Shown piece after piece: positions 34,186 through 46,271 of a stretch of DNA of 64,000 nt. Below the pieces are notes generated by a model. That model was not told the DNA's origin. It did not search any database and saw only the letters and a list, made by a program, of their open reading frames with translations. How positions within the stretch are numbered: position 1 is the stretch's first letter; every line of letters starts with the position of its first letter. Source of the DNA: Lindgomyces ingoldianus. Its lineage: Eukaryota > Ascomycota > Dothideomycetes > Pleosporales > Lindgomycetaceae. The DNA lies in the NCBI RefSeq assembly GCF_010093535.1, contig NW_022985172.1, forward strand, positions 279,420-343,419, written 5' to 3'. The position numbers were made by a program, and so were the translations under genes.

Positions 34186-36456
34186 GAAGAAACAGAGGAT
34201 ACATTTATGAATCAGTTAGAGGAAAAAGAAACAAAGTAGAAGCTGAGAACGAGACATGGGGGAAAACAGTGAGACACGGGCATGATTTGAAGCAAGGTTT
34301 TGCCTCCTTCTATTAAGGCAGCGATCTTTCGGCGTTACAGTGTCGCCACGTCGATGTACTGATGTTCGCGATACCGATTCCTGGTGTTGGGACCTGCGTT
34401 CATGTCTTGGGGGCGGGTGACTAACTTGCTCCAGGACCGTTTCCAGACCTCAGTAAATATGCCCGGAAACAGTTCCCCACCAAACGGTGGATGAGAAAGG
34501 AAGTAGATTCTGCTTGGTTCTATGGTCGTATGTGGCAGAGAAGGGAAATGCAATAATTATATCGTTCTACAAGCATATTGGAAGGTATCTGGAGGGAAAG
34601 ATGTCTAAATATGCGGAACTTAGCGTTAAGGTTGCCTCAGATACCGCTGTGGGTTGAAGTCGCAGTCTTCTCTCACAGATCAGACGAAATCACGGTACCG
34701 AAAGTTGAGATGCCATGTGACATTTTCGGCTAAAATTAAGCTTAATCGATGCAACCTCGCAAAAGAATTCTCGATGTGTTCACCGCTTTTCGCGCAACTG
34801 CCCTCATTCCCACGACCAGCCACCAGATAATGAAACTTGCAATATCGAAAAATTGGTGCAGTCTTCATGCATGCATCCTGGCTTGAACCGAGGAGACCGA
34901 AGGACAATCAGTCATCGACAAAGATCCTAGTAGTTCTGCGTCACTTTCCAGTTTTCCACATAGTAAGGTATCAGCAGGTTCAGCATCATGATTGGAGGGG
35001 CGTATGGGAAAACGGTGAAGGTTCAGGGCTGGAATTTGCGATGTTCCATAGGGCTGAACAGGCAAGGCTGAGCCAACGTACCGGTCGCCAGTGAGAAGGT
35101 CAGCTTGCAATGTCCCCGCTTAGTACGTAGCTACATACATGTCTGACTCAGGAGAACGGTTATCTCGGTGCTGGTGTTGTGGTGGTCAGCTAGGGTGGTC
35201 TTCTTGGCGCTGCCACTCTGGGACTCCCTTTGGCTTCAGACGAGGTGGTGTCGACATATGCAGGCACCAGCGACGGAAACAGCCTAGCACGGAGTGTGGG
35301 TTCCGGGGCTTTGGAGAAGGTGAGACATTTCTTTCTCTTGGGTCGCTTTTCCACCGTCTTGCACCCAACAGTGAAAGCTCAGTTGCATTGCTTGGGTCGC
35401 AGTCATGAGATGTTATCGATAAGGGTGAGGCGGCAAAAGAAAGGTCGAATGGGAGCCATGAAGTTTCAGTAGCCGCTCATGAAGGTCGAGACCGTTTGTT
35501 GAATGCTGGCTGTCGCCATGTCTTATGACTCTGTGAATTTGTTAAAACGCCTATCACAGAGCGCTCAAAGGACACGCTTCACATCCTGTCATCTTTGACG
35601 CTTGCAGAACGACGCTTGGAGCAAGATAGATCTTGTTCAGATTCACAGGACGCTTAGGAAGAGCTGGATCCGGCACGTTTCGCGAACGCAGATCAGTAGG
35701 TGGAGTATCCGGGGTGAGCTAGGAACTTGAGATGAGTTTCGTAGTCTTCCAAGGAACAGCCACTTCGTCGCGGGAGCCGTAACGGCGCAGCGTCTCTTCG
35801 CATTAGTGCATTGCCGAGGACAAGAGAGACACTCTGCTCCAACTCATCTCTAGATCCTCCACCCTATGTTGCAGTTGGAGGTAAGAGAAGTCGGTCAGGC
35901 TGGCATCGGTGCTAGATGTATTGAGTTTAGCTCACCGCCCCCACGCCGATTCAGCATGGCTCATTGCTGGTTCCGAACGGCCACAGGCGACCCGTGGACT
36001 CGGCCTCCTGCTCGATAGGCCTCGCATGCTGCATGCGATGACTTTGAGGGGAGCCGATTGCTGGATATGCAAACATCTGCAGCTGGGTGTGGTTCGTTGC
36101 ATTGTCTGGCTGTCCGCCCTTTGGATGGACGGGAAAGGTGGCCTGCGCTTCCAGAACCATCGGATACTCCGGGAGGCCCTGATTCGTCTGCCTGGGGTGA
36201 AGAGCGGGGGGTAGAGCGGCTGCGCCGAGGGACCTCTGCTGTCTGACCGCCCCGCTTAATTTCTCACTGGATGTGCTATTTCTGAAAACACCAGACGACT
36301 GAGGTTGTGCTGTCACGGGTGCGGCTGAGGACATTCTCCATCAACGCTCATCCATTTATTAAAGACAATTGAGCCCCCAATGGACGCCATCCAGCTTCAG
36401 CGCAACAGCCGCCCCCTGAGCGCCCGTATCCCTTATCGCACAGCTCAGGATTGACG
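34186..36456. other. Intergenic, no clear gene beyond one low-confidence ORF
   Basis: Apart from a minus-strand ORF at 35951-36334, listed separately, I see no supported gene. Frames at 34837-35094 and 35139-35408 lack features. No terminal repeats tied to the recombinase fossil were found by eye. Confidence 0.4.
35951..36334 (-). CDS. Possible Pro/Gln-rich hypothetical protein
   Basis: An ATG-initiated 127-codon frame (GAGAATGTCC context), 122 bp divergent from the calpain start. The product is Pro/Gln/Ser-rich and disordered, with no domain. It could be a first exon of a longer gene that I could not extend, or a chance open frame in promoter DNA. Confidence 0.3.
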   Translation of the reverse strand: MSSAAPVTAQPQSSGVFRNSTSSEKLSGAVRQQRSLGAAALPPALHPRQTNQGLPEYPMVLEAQATFPVHPKGGQPDNATNHTQLQMFAYPAIGSPQSHRMQHARPIEQEAESTGRLWPFGTSNEPC

Positions 36457-39400
36457 ATGGATTCGCAAATATCCAACTTTGACTTGGTAAACATCACCAG
36501 ACCCCAATCGAAAGCACCCAGCATGAACCACGAAGCACCCGCTCCCCGCCCTCGGCCCAGGATGAAGAAGCAGCCTCCCCAGCGGGGCCTTAACGAGTTC
36601 TGGGACAAGTTCACCACCAAGCACCCTGGCAAAATCTTCACCATCTTGCCCGACAACCTGTATGCGAAGCGCGCTGCCGCACATGCCCCGAAAGGTACTA
36701 TTCCTGGCCAGAATGCCGTCGCATCCTACGAAGAGGCTGCCGATGCCTGCAAGAAGAAAGTTGCAAAAATCGTGAAAGAATGCCGGCGGCTGAACCAGAA
36801 GTATCGGGACCCACATTTCGACATAGAATCCGATTTCAAGCGATCGCAAATGAACCCCGATATACCACCAGACTGCCTTACAACATTAAACGAAGATCGA
36901 AGCACGTTTCAGCCCATGTCGGTCAAGCGGATCGAGGTACGTTCGTCCGCTGCGATGCCGCGTTCCACATGGCTAATGGCTCTGGTCAACTTTAGGACAT
37001 CTTCGAGAAACCCCGCTTCTTTATTGAAGGCGCGAGTGCAAGCGATGTTCGACAGGGAAACGACGGCGACTGCTGGCTGATGTCGGCGCTCTGCACAATA
37101 AGTAATAAGGAAGGTCTGGTCCAGAGAGTCTGTGTGGCTCGGGATGAGCAAGTCGGAGTGTACGGATTTGTGTTCCACAGAGGTAGGCACCCGGTGACTG
37201 TATGATCTGGCACCCGTGCTCACGTGAGACAGATGGTGAATGGATCTCGGAAGTCATTGACGATAAACTGTACCTAATAAAAGAGGATTTCGACGAAGCC
37301 ACGCTCGGACGATATCAATGGCTGGAACTACAGAACCGGAAAAGCCCAGAGGATGAATATCGTACAGCGATGCAGACAGGCTCAAGGGCGTTGTACTTTG
37401 CCCAGTGCAGTGACCCGAACGAGACATGGCTGCCGCTGCTCGAGAAGGCATATGCCAAGGCCCATGGCGATTATTCCGCCATTGACGGGGGATTCGTTGG
37501 CGAGGGAATCGAAGATCTTACGGGCGGTGTCACGTCCGAGGTTTTCGCTACCGACATCCTCGACAAGGACAAATTTTGGCGGGAAGAATTGCTAAATGTC
37601 AACAAGACTTTCCTTTTTGGCTGTGGCCAGATGGGCGGCATCTACGGCGAACGCAAGGGGATCCAAGAGAAGCACGCATACTCGATCATGGAAGCCCGCG
37701 AAATTGACGGTCACCGCTTACTTAAGCTTCGAAATCCATGGGGCAAAACCGAATGGAACGGCCCTTGGAGCGATGGTTCCGAGGAGTGGACCCCCGAGTG
37801 GATGCAGAAGCTTCACCATAAATTTGGCGACGACGGGGTCTTCTGGATTTCTTACAAAGACCTTCTCAGGCATTACCAGCACTTTGACCGAACGAGATTA
37901 TTTGGCCCCGAATGGACAATCTCCCAACAGTGGACGAGCGTCAATGTCCCATGGTCCGTCGACTACCTAGACACCAAATTCAGGATCAAGCTATCCAAGC
38001 CTAGCCCAGTTGTTATCGTGTTGAATCAGCTTGACGATAGATATTTCCAAGGCCTTGAAGGTCAATATGAGTTCCAGCCCCAATTCCGACTCCATAAAGA
38101 TGATGAGGAAGAGTATATCGTTCGCAGTAACGGCACCTACTACATGAAGCGATCCGTTTCGACCGAGCTCGACCTTGAAGCGGGTAACTATACCGTGCTC
38201 CTTAAGATAAAGGCAACCAGGTTACCTAACCCAACACCGGAGGACGTCATCCGTGCCACCTGTACCACACGCCGGGAGAAGCTTTTATCTAGAGGGCTCT
38301 CCTATGACCTCGCTCACGCAAAAGGCCAGTTCCGCGAACAAGCAAAAGAGAAGGAGCGCCGCGAGCATGAAAAGAAGAAAGAGCGCAAGAAGGCTGAGAT
38401 GAAACATGCCTACGAACAACGCCGCAAGCTCCGCAAGAAGACTAAGCTTCGAGAGAAGAAGAAAGCCGCCAAATTGGCTGAGAAGAAACCCAGATCTGAG
38501 TTTAGAGAAGTCGACAGAAAGCTCCAAGATATTAGCGGTCTAGGAATCAATGTCGATGAAGAGGACGACACAAAACCCATGCATCCGACAATTGCTATGC
38601 ACCAAAGGGCCGCAAGCACTGGAACAATTCCTATCGATCACATTCGTGATCGCTCAGTTAGCCCAAGTGGAGGGTTCGGTGGGCGTGGAGGCTATAATAA
38701 AGGGCGTGGAGGCTATAATGCCGAGAAAGCCGCAGCCGAGGCTTTGCCACTAACAAACCGCAGCGTTGAAGCTCATACAGCTACTCGCAACGAGGCTTAC
38801 CAAGGCCGTGGAGGCTATAACTTTCCAGCGTCTGGCTTGCCGAGTGCGAACGCATTTCAAGCCGGGCGAGACGGATACAACATGGGAAGAGATGGCTACA
38901 ACATGGGAAGAGATGGCTACAATATGGGCAGGGATGGCTACAATATCGGTAGAGACGGGTACAACATTGGCAGAGATGGATACAACGAAAACGAATCTCC
39001 AGTTCCGACCACTGGAACGGATGAGTTCCGCCCTGGTACACCATCTGGACGCACCTATAGCCCTCGGCCAGACCGCCGCCCCGGACAACCATCACCCACT
39101 CCTTCGAGACGCGCTACACTCTCCCCCATCCCAGGTATCAGACCTGGAATTTCAGTTACTCGCGGCCGCGGAACAAGCACTTGCTCGCACCGAGCCCGCG
39201 AGGGGGTCTATTCTCCTTCGGAGCTCTCCGATGACTCATCTTGGGACTCTGAGCTCGATGGACCCGACTCCTCAGACTCTGATCTCGACAGCTCAGATGA
39301 CGAGAGGTTCTACGAGCAACCGTCTCACAGCCACCGCTTCCGCCGGTATGAAGAGGAGGAAGATGAATTCGAACGGGATCCTTGGAACGCTGTCTGTGTT

Positions 39401-39679
39401 GTTGGCCTCCGTGTCTTCTCCAAAGACACCGATGTCGAGATTGAAGTGCAGAACGGAGAAGGCGAGCGCAAGAAGAATGAAGATAGTGAGGAGGGCTCTA
39501 TGATAAGTAATGTAGTTGGCAGGAAGGAGAAAGAACTGGATGTCGATGACAGTGCAGCTGATGCTACGAGTCCTCTGCGCACGAGAGGAAACTTGGACTC
39601 TGCACTTGCTGAAAGGGTCAAACTTGTCGGTGATGCACCGGCTGGCAAGGAGCGAGATCAATCAGGGACGCTGTCTTAA
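36457..39679 (+). CDS. Calpain-like cysteine protease with Gly-Tyr repeat tail
   Basis: This is an intracellular papain-fold protease. Exons are 36457-36936, 36996-37182 and 37233-39679 (introns 59 and 50 bp), giving 1,037 residues. The catalytic triad is complete: Cys186 in GDCWLMSAL (oxyanion Gln180), His370 in KHAYSIMEA and Asn390 in RLLKLRNPWG. A beta-rich domain III-like module follows (about 465-570). Next is a Lys/Arg/Glu coiled coil (about 575-650) and a linker with GRGGYN copies. Six consecutive GRDGYN units, five of them followed by Met or Ile, come next. The tail is Ser/Asp/Glu-rich. No EF-hand region is seen, so calcium control, if any, would be through other domains. The RGG/GYN-like tail is unusual for calpains and suggests phase-separation or RNA/protein scaffolding, as inference. 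Confidence 0.93.
38864..38986 (+). repeat. Six tandem GRDGYN codon repeats
   Basis: A 21-bp coding unit is repeated five times plus a final 18-bp unit: GRDGYNM three times, GRDGYNI twice, then GRDGYN. Third-base differences between units show it is not a very recent slippage product. Related GRGGYN copies occur upstream at about 38685-38820. Confidence 0.9.
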
Positions 39680-40708
39680 AGAAAGAGGGATTGGAAGTGG
39701 GATAGAACGTACGATTTAAGAGAAGGATATTTCGGTCGTATTTCCACCATGCTTTTCTTAGAATGTAAACTTGTTTGTTTGGGCAGCGCTCAGCTTTTGG
39801 ACACTTCTCAGATTGCTATCCGGAAGTAGGCAAGGTGTTATTGAGTGGATATGACTATTTCGGGCTGGTTTTTCACGGCTTGGCGGCTTTTTCACTTAAA
39901 TGTTGGGTAATCGTTCTTTGGTGGGAATAATGGGTGGGCGCTTCTAGTATTTCCTACGTAATAGATAATCTTTTAATCTACATCCCCAAGTATCCCGCTC
40001 GTAGTATTATAGTTACCACATCCGCTCCACTTGGGATAGGGTATTGGATAGGCATGACAGTGTGAGGAAGCAAAGCATGTTGTAAACCTTTGCTAGCATG
40101 ATACAGCTTCACATAACCATAGGATCTAGCGAGAGGCGTTTTTAAGTTTACGAGTTGTCGTAGTTATTTAGGGTGCAAAGCACGAGCACAGCGACCAGCA
40201 TATAGGCGAGTATTTTCGAAAAAGCCTGTGCCCTTCTGCATCAAGCTCTAGTTATTGGGGCGGCTTTCAACATCCAGTCGAACAGATCCGGATCCTTACC
40301 TACGGCTTGTTTCTAACCTGGATGAGTTAACTAAACAAATTACAGCAATTTAATAACTACATCTGTAGCAACTTTGAAACGGCTTTAATGCTTAAGTCAT
40401 TAAGGTTTCAGTTTCAAAATCCCCCCCTGTCTTATCAGCTATGATTGAAAGCACACTCAACACATCCCGCAGTGTTCAGTGGGCCAGCTGCTCTGGGATT
40501 GGTCGGAAGTTCAACCAGCCCCCATCCTGTGGCTGTTCAGCTGATGGTGATTTAGGGCCAATCAGCAAACACTTCAAACACTTCGCCTAGATGCCTAGCT
40601 GTGGCTTGCTATAGTTTCCATCTACAAAAGCCTCCCGGTCTATTCTCGGTCACCTCAATACAAATCTCAGCCTTCCCAGCTGATTTTGAAACTTAGGGCC
40701 GCCCCAAA
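39680..40708. other. Intergenic, nothing recognised
   Basis: About 1 kb between the calpain stop and the membrane-protein start. It holds a CCAAT-like ATTGG near 40497 and a homopolymeric C-run near 40422. No gene or repeat is recognised. Confidence 0.4.
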
Positions 40709-42590
40709 ATGTCGTCGAGCCTTTGTTACTATAATTGTTCAGAGCACCCTTATTCAATTTCACCTAACCCAGATATCTCGGGAGTCGGGGTATGCCTTGC
40801 GATTAATGGGAGGTATTATTGTTCGTTAACGTAGTTTAGGTCATAATCGGATATGCTACAACGGCCGGAATAGTTGTTTTCATTCTCCTTGTCTCTTATT
40901 TCACGGTTTACGATCCACTCGAGGACCCATTTCGAAAGGAAATTGGCGGTACCCCTACCATTCAATATCGGCCTAATCCAGTGGACGTCGTCTTCCTCAA
41001 GCTTACATCAGCTATTTGGAACAGGTTAAGGAAGAAAAATACACTCTCCTCTGTCGCCCCTCCACGTATGCCACGTAATACTCGTTTACATGCATCTTGT
41101 GTCAAAGTACGTCATAGAACCCTCCCGGCAATCTAAATCCCTTCTCATGGTCTATAGTGTGTTCAATCTATGAGCGACCTGCAAATACTAACCGGTACCT
41201 CTATTCTAATAAGCGGCTATGCTCAACTAAAATGCGGTCTCTCTGCCTACCACTGGCAGATATTGGTGTTCCTCGCTTGGTTCTCGAGTCTGACCCATCT
41301 GTCATGCCTCACGTTTCTCCGCAACTATCTGTATAATCGACCAGGAGAACGGGTCTGGAGGCTGATTGGAATGGCTATCATGCTTCTAATGCTACTTGTG
41401 GCCATGGTGCCAACGGGGAACTTCAATTGGAGAGCCAGTACTAATTCAACTCCGGTACCGTCCCCGAGTGACTACGCCATTTGCTATTTCAACCGAGCAA
41501 AACAAGCAGATAACATGACCTTCGGAACAATGATTTTCGCTATATTACTACTTAGTCTTGGGTTCATTTATAGAATTGTTCGGCTCCATCGATCGCTGTC
41601 GGTGAACGTCGTCGGACGGGCAAGAAGAATCCTTAGTGGACGGGCGCGACAGTTTTTAATTCAATTGTACAACAAGCTAGACATTTCAAATTCAGGAATG
41701 TCACTACGCCGGACAATGGCCTACCGCCCTTTCCTGGCGCTATTTCTCGCAACTAGAACTATAGTAGACACATGGACTTCGATGTTCTTTGAGGTGTGGC
41801 GCTTCCAGTGTTCCATGGATATTCTTAAGGCTGATGACTAGACTGAAGATACTGTGGCTCTTAGGTAGCTTTATCTGGGGCTTGACTAGGTTACGCCAAA
41901 CTCTTGGTCTCAGTAATGGGGGATCAGGCGAATGGGCATTTGGTCAAGTTATCTCCATCCTGCAATTAGCAGCACCCCTGCTCACGATCTCAGAATATTT
42001 GTACCCAAGTAAGTCCATAAGCGCTTTTACACCATCAAATACTCATTTTGGTAGGTCAACCATCCGTGGATCTAGATCCACTCAACTTCATTCAACCGGA
42101 CCAGGAAATGGCTGGATCCAACAACGAATCGGACTTGCCATCTCCTGCCGGTGAGCTGCTGGATCATCCGGACCGAAACTTCTACGAAAGTTCTAGTTGG
42201 GCTAACCTACTGATATACTTCGTCATCGCCGATGCATTCAGCTCTATGGTCGAGATTCTAGTAGCCTGGCCGAATGGACGGCGGAAACTACTAGAGCTCC
42301 TCATACCTGACAGAGAATTTTATTTCTCCTGGATTCCAGTCTCTGTACCACTGACACTAGCCTTGTTCATTCTTCTCTCATTCCTACTTGAGGACTTCAA
42401 TCTCGCTCAAGGAAATCGGTTGAAAGAAGCAACACGAAGAAGATTGGATCGAGCTTTCAAGGCCCTTGTCTTTCTCTTCCTGCTAGTTAGAGAGCTTGAT
42501 GTGGTTGACTTTTTGACTACCATGTGTCTGTGCTGTTCTTCGGCGCTTTATATTTTTAGTTGCTTGTGGTTTAGTATCAGAAGACCATGA
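40709..42590 (+). CDS. Polytopic fungal membrane protein, five exons
   Basis: Exons are 40709-40789, 40840-41106, 41158-41795, 41842-42008 and 42055-42590, all phases matching, giving 562 residues. Roughly eight hydrophobic helices are visible. One (TAGIVVFILLVSYFTVYDP) lies in exon 2. The conserved block SDLQILTGTSILISGYAQLK is at the exon 3 start, with HWQILVFLAWFSSLTHLSCL after it. Two more helices are in exon 3, one in exon 4 and three toward the C-terminus. The block is typical of a large family of fungal membrane proteins usually left unnamed. Function is unknown; plasma-membrane or endomembrane location is inferred. The fourth exon uses an unusual GTGGCG donor before it, but the reading is conserved across the join (FEV then LKILWLLG). 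Confidence 0.85.
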
Positions 42591-44264
42591 AATCTAATCG
42601 ACACCCAAATTAAGTTGAGATTGTATATTCACGTATCAAACTTTAGAAATCTCAAACAAGTGCAAAAATGTAGGGCTGATACTCTCGCAGAGTTTTGACC
42701 TAACCAGTGCTAGGCCACTCTAATATCAACCAAGAGAACTCCAGAACGGCCACGATATTCCGTGCATGCCATATTCTTCGCTGCCACCGGTCTACCGATC
42801 TCGAATGGGAATATGCAGAATGCAAAAACGATATCTCCCAGCACGTCAAGCCTGTATGAAATGATGCGGGTAGCAGTACAAAAGACGGATGCCGAATACA
42901 CTCTTCAGAGCTCCTGAAAATGTCGTCTCCCTCAAATGCAAATTACAGATGCCCGGAACTAACAAAGCATCGTAGCCGCTCCATCGTTGCTATAAAGGGT
43001 GGCTGCCCACAATTACCAATGTCCAGTCGATCGCATCCTAGCATTAGCGTCATGTGGAACATACCAAGATGAAAAACTTTGAGTCCTATACGGCTCGAAA
43101 ACCTGGTTGGCGTTCAAAGGCCTGCTAGGTGGCGTCCACCAGTGTAATCGAGGATGTGAAATACTCAGGTTAACTCAGAACTCCCCTCAGTACTCATTTA
43201 TCTACTCAGTTCTGCCTCGACCTAGCTTTCTTTTATCTCTCCTTTCTCTAGTTCCCCTACTACCACCTCGCCCACACATGATTGATCGTGACAGTGCTTG
43301 ATGCCGATGTACTCTTCGATCCTATCCGTTTAGATGTTACCAATCTTACCACCTTCTAAAGACGTGATACGAACTATATCTGGCATTTAGCTTTCAGGAA
43401 AATAGCGATAAACATTCGTAGCTTATATATGCCATACAGTACGTTGTTAGTATGGCATGCGATCCCGAGCTGAAGCCTCTTTTCGTAGCCTCAGTATAAG
43501 CCTTGTTAACTATATCTCCAGTCTTGTATCTGCTTCGGTCAGAGTTTTTCCGTTCCTAGCTGTTGGTTCTGTAATGCTGGCAGTCTCGATAGTGCAACTA
43601 GCATTTGACTACGGACTAACCTACCACCTCGATCCCCTCGCATCCTGAGCGGAGTTCCCTTCTTAGACGATATAGGATTCCTAGAAAATTCGCCGACCCC
43701 GCGAGCTTTTTTTTATTTTACCTAGGATATGGGCTGCTCAATGCTAGTGGTGTCCGATGTTGCTACCGAACGGTAAAACCCGGATTACTGCTATCTCGAT
43801 CGTTCATTTTCCCACTTTCGTGTGGAGCTTAAGGAATAATCAAAGGGATTGGATTTTCTAGGAATTAGGCTGCTCACTAGATCTCTCCTTCACCATCGCG
43901 TCCGCTGATTTCGAAAATATTCCGCTAAGAGATTTGCAGTATCGTCGAGAAGATGCTCAAAATTTCTAGATCAAAACAACTGTTTCTCCAGCCTGATCGT
44001 AGTTGGCAACTCCGGTTACGAGATCCCAAGATTGTAATGCATTGCAAACAGGGTTGCGGAAGGCTGGTAATGTTAGGTTGGGACTAGGTGTACGTCTGCC
44101 CAAAGAAGATGTTGTCGTAAGAGAAGAGTGTTATTGGGTATTGGGTCCCCACAGACCCGCAATAACGACAAACTTTACTTTCTAAGACCAAATACACAAA
44201 TTTTCTCCCCATAATTCGTCTGCTAACCCCTGATTCAATGACAACTTAAAGCCTTTTAGGTACG
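42591..44264. other. Intergenic, no gene recognised
   Basis: A 63-codon hydrophobic plus-strand frame at 43457-43648 has a TTG-like start and no motif. A run of T lies near 43708. Nothing else is supported. Confidence 0.4.
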
Positions 44265-44640
44265 CTCTCAATGAAATTGTTGGGACGTAGGGGATCTGCC
44301 TCCAGGGGGGTTTAGGTGCAGTCAATCAACATCTCTTTATCAATTGCTCTACATATGTCATCTTTAAACTCCGAGTAGAACTCAACAATATTCTGCTTCA
44401 GAGTCTACCAAGGACGTTCGATGGGGTTAATACCTAGGGAGTACGAAGGCAATTTAGCTGCCTCTACGTCATGCGCTGCTAACCAGCCGCGTGTAGCATG
44501 GGAGGTGTAGATTAGAGCGTTATATATCTAAAATAAGACGTCTTTGTAATCTTCAAGGCGCGGAGTTTAGCATTTTGGAAGTGCCGACAAGTGTGCACAA
44601 TTTCTTTTGGAGGCGATGTAAGCATCCGCCAACCCGTTTT
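44265..44640 (-). mobile_element. Tc1/mariner-type transposase fossil (3' part)
   Basis: On the minus strand the frame reads ATRGWLAAHDVEAAKLPSYS, then LGINPIERPW, a TAG, then TLKQNIVEFYSEFKDDICRA and IDKEMLIDC. This is the C-terminal part of a DDE_3-type transposase, where PYSPDINPIE precedes the last catalytic residue (the E of NPIE is retained). The TAG sits where the family has a codon such as CAG or TGG. Fragmentary similarity may extend up to about 44910. No terminal repeats or TA duplication could be assigned, so only a truncated remnant is claimed. Confidence 0.75.
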
Positions 44641-44986
44641 GGTCATATCCTCTCGAGCGCATGAGATGGGACGCGAAAGTTATGGAGCAAGAATATCTTA
44701 TTTAAATTCGACTTGACGGCTATATTTTCCGAAGGATTGGTTTTCACACGTTTAGTAGGATATGGGAATACAAAATAGAATTCTGTGGGGGTTTTGCAAG
44801 CGAGCGAACGATGATTTTTTCCAGTCATGACACCCTCTTCCACCGAGTTTCGAGTGTATTGTGTTGAATAGAAAACAAAAGTTTCAGGAGTATGTCGCCC
44901 AGAAAACACTTGAGGCTACCCAACCTTCCTAAACGGCTTCAGAGAAGACCGTAAGGCGATCTCGTAGCAAGCGATCGTGGAGCTGC

Positions 44987-45725
44987 TTAATGAAGCTCAA
45001 CCGGCAATCCCGTAATACCCCGGCGTTGATTCACAGATGGAACGCCAATGACGAGCGCAGCGTAGGTGTACACAGTGTTTATACCTGCGTGATTTCCGTA
45101 CTACGAACCCGGTCAGCCAGTTTCCTTGTATACTCATCCAATTGGCAGGACTTACTATTAGATGAACCAAGCCAACACTCCTCCATAGCGGCTCAGTCAG
45201 CCAGTTGACCTTGAAGTACCCTCCACCGACCTCCCTGAGTATATCGTTGGAATCTTCGCCATCATAGACTCCCCGTTCTCTCGTAACTACAGTTTGTAAA
45301 GGCCTGACATGATCATGGGGTTCGGCTGTGGCTCTCTCCATCTCTTCACCTGAATCATCATAGTCAGATGGAGACTGGAAGAAATGGTCGTCAATTATTC
45401 AAGAATGGGCCGAACGTGGACTTTGAGACCTAGAGCGCGGAAGACAGAGTATACCTCCATATCAGGGCCCTTAAGGACAGCTAGGAGAGTCTCGATGCCC
45501 GAGATCGTGGAGTGAGCATATGCGTGGCGACAGTAAATCTCCAAATAGCCCTCTATTACGGATTAATTATATACCCCTACTGGGTGGATCGAGATTCCTT
45601 ACCATTCTCCATGAATGTTGGCTCCGCTAGTGCCTCTTTAACCTTCTTATACAATGGCAGAGAATTGACATCTATAAACCGGACTATTGCTAACAAGGTC
45701 TCTAACTCTGGGCGCATAGTATAGG
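44987..45725 (-). pseudogene. Truncated, broken paralogue of the neighbouring 2OG oxygenase
   Basis: Minus-strand frames reproduce the C-terminal half of the intact gene at 46272-47860. They read LPLYKKVKEALAEPTFMENG with a GTAAGG donor, then GYLEIYCRHAYAHS, LLAVLKGPDMEVYSVFRALG and HVRPILE. A TAA and a frame change follow, then SPSDYDDSGEE, FKVNWLTEPLWRSV and finally VYTYAALVIGVP. Equivalent parts of the intact copy are LPLYQKVKETLV, LKGSDMAIYEVFRS, KVTWLQ and VIYSYCALI. The N-terminal catalytic region (HxD) is absent. Same strand and order show a tandem duplication followed by truncation and decay. The retained intron position argues against retroposition. Confidence 0.8.
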
Positions 45726-46271
45726 TTGTGTGTTAGAGTGATGCGGGAGAACGTCCGATCATGTGTGGAAGCCTGGAAAGAGTGGTACAAAGAAATTAGT
45801 GCAGGCAGCAGCATATCTCAAAAGTCATGAATCATGGGATTCGCGTCAAGTAAAAGTGTGACAGTGTGACAGACAGAGAGGGTTCATGCAAGGGATAATA
45901 TGGTTATGGCCAAGAGGAATTCCATGGCCCTACCTAAATTGTGTGGGGGTGATCTGGTCTACAATACATTGCGACGAAAAACCAGCCGCTTCAACGGGGC
46001 ATTAACTATTCCCCAAGGGTAGAAAACGAACCAGGACTAAGCCGCTCTTGTGTGTTTTTCTCGTTCTAAAGACGCATTTTAGTAGTGGAGTGCTGATTAG
46101 AGAGCAACAGTCACGAAATTCGAGCCATTGCTGGTGACGGCTTCACAACATTGTCCTCTAATATCAGTTTTTATTCTGAATGCCACAATCCCACAGCGCT
46201 TCTTAGCCTACGGGTACAAAGTTTGAACGCTTGCACGTACACACCAAAGTAGTCGCCTTGATGAGCAAAGT
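45726..46271. other. Spacer between oxygenase paralogues
   Basis: It holds no recognisable trace of the missing N-terminal half of the truncated copy, and no other gene. Confidence 0.4.
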
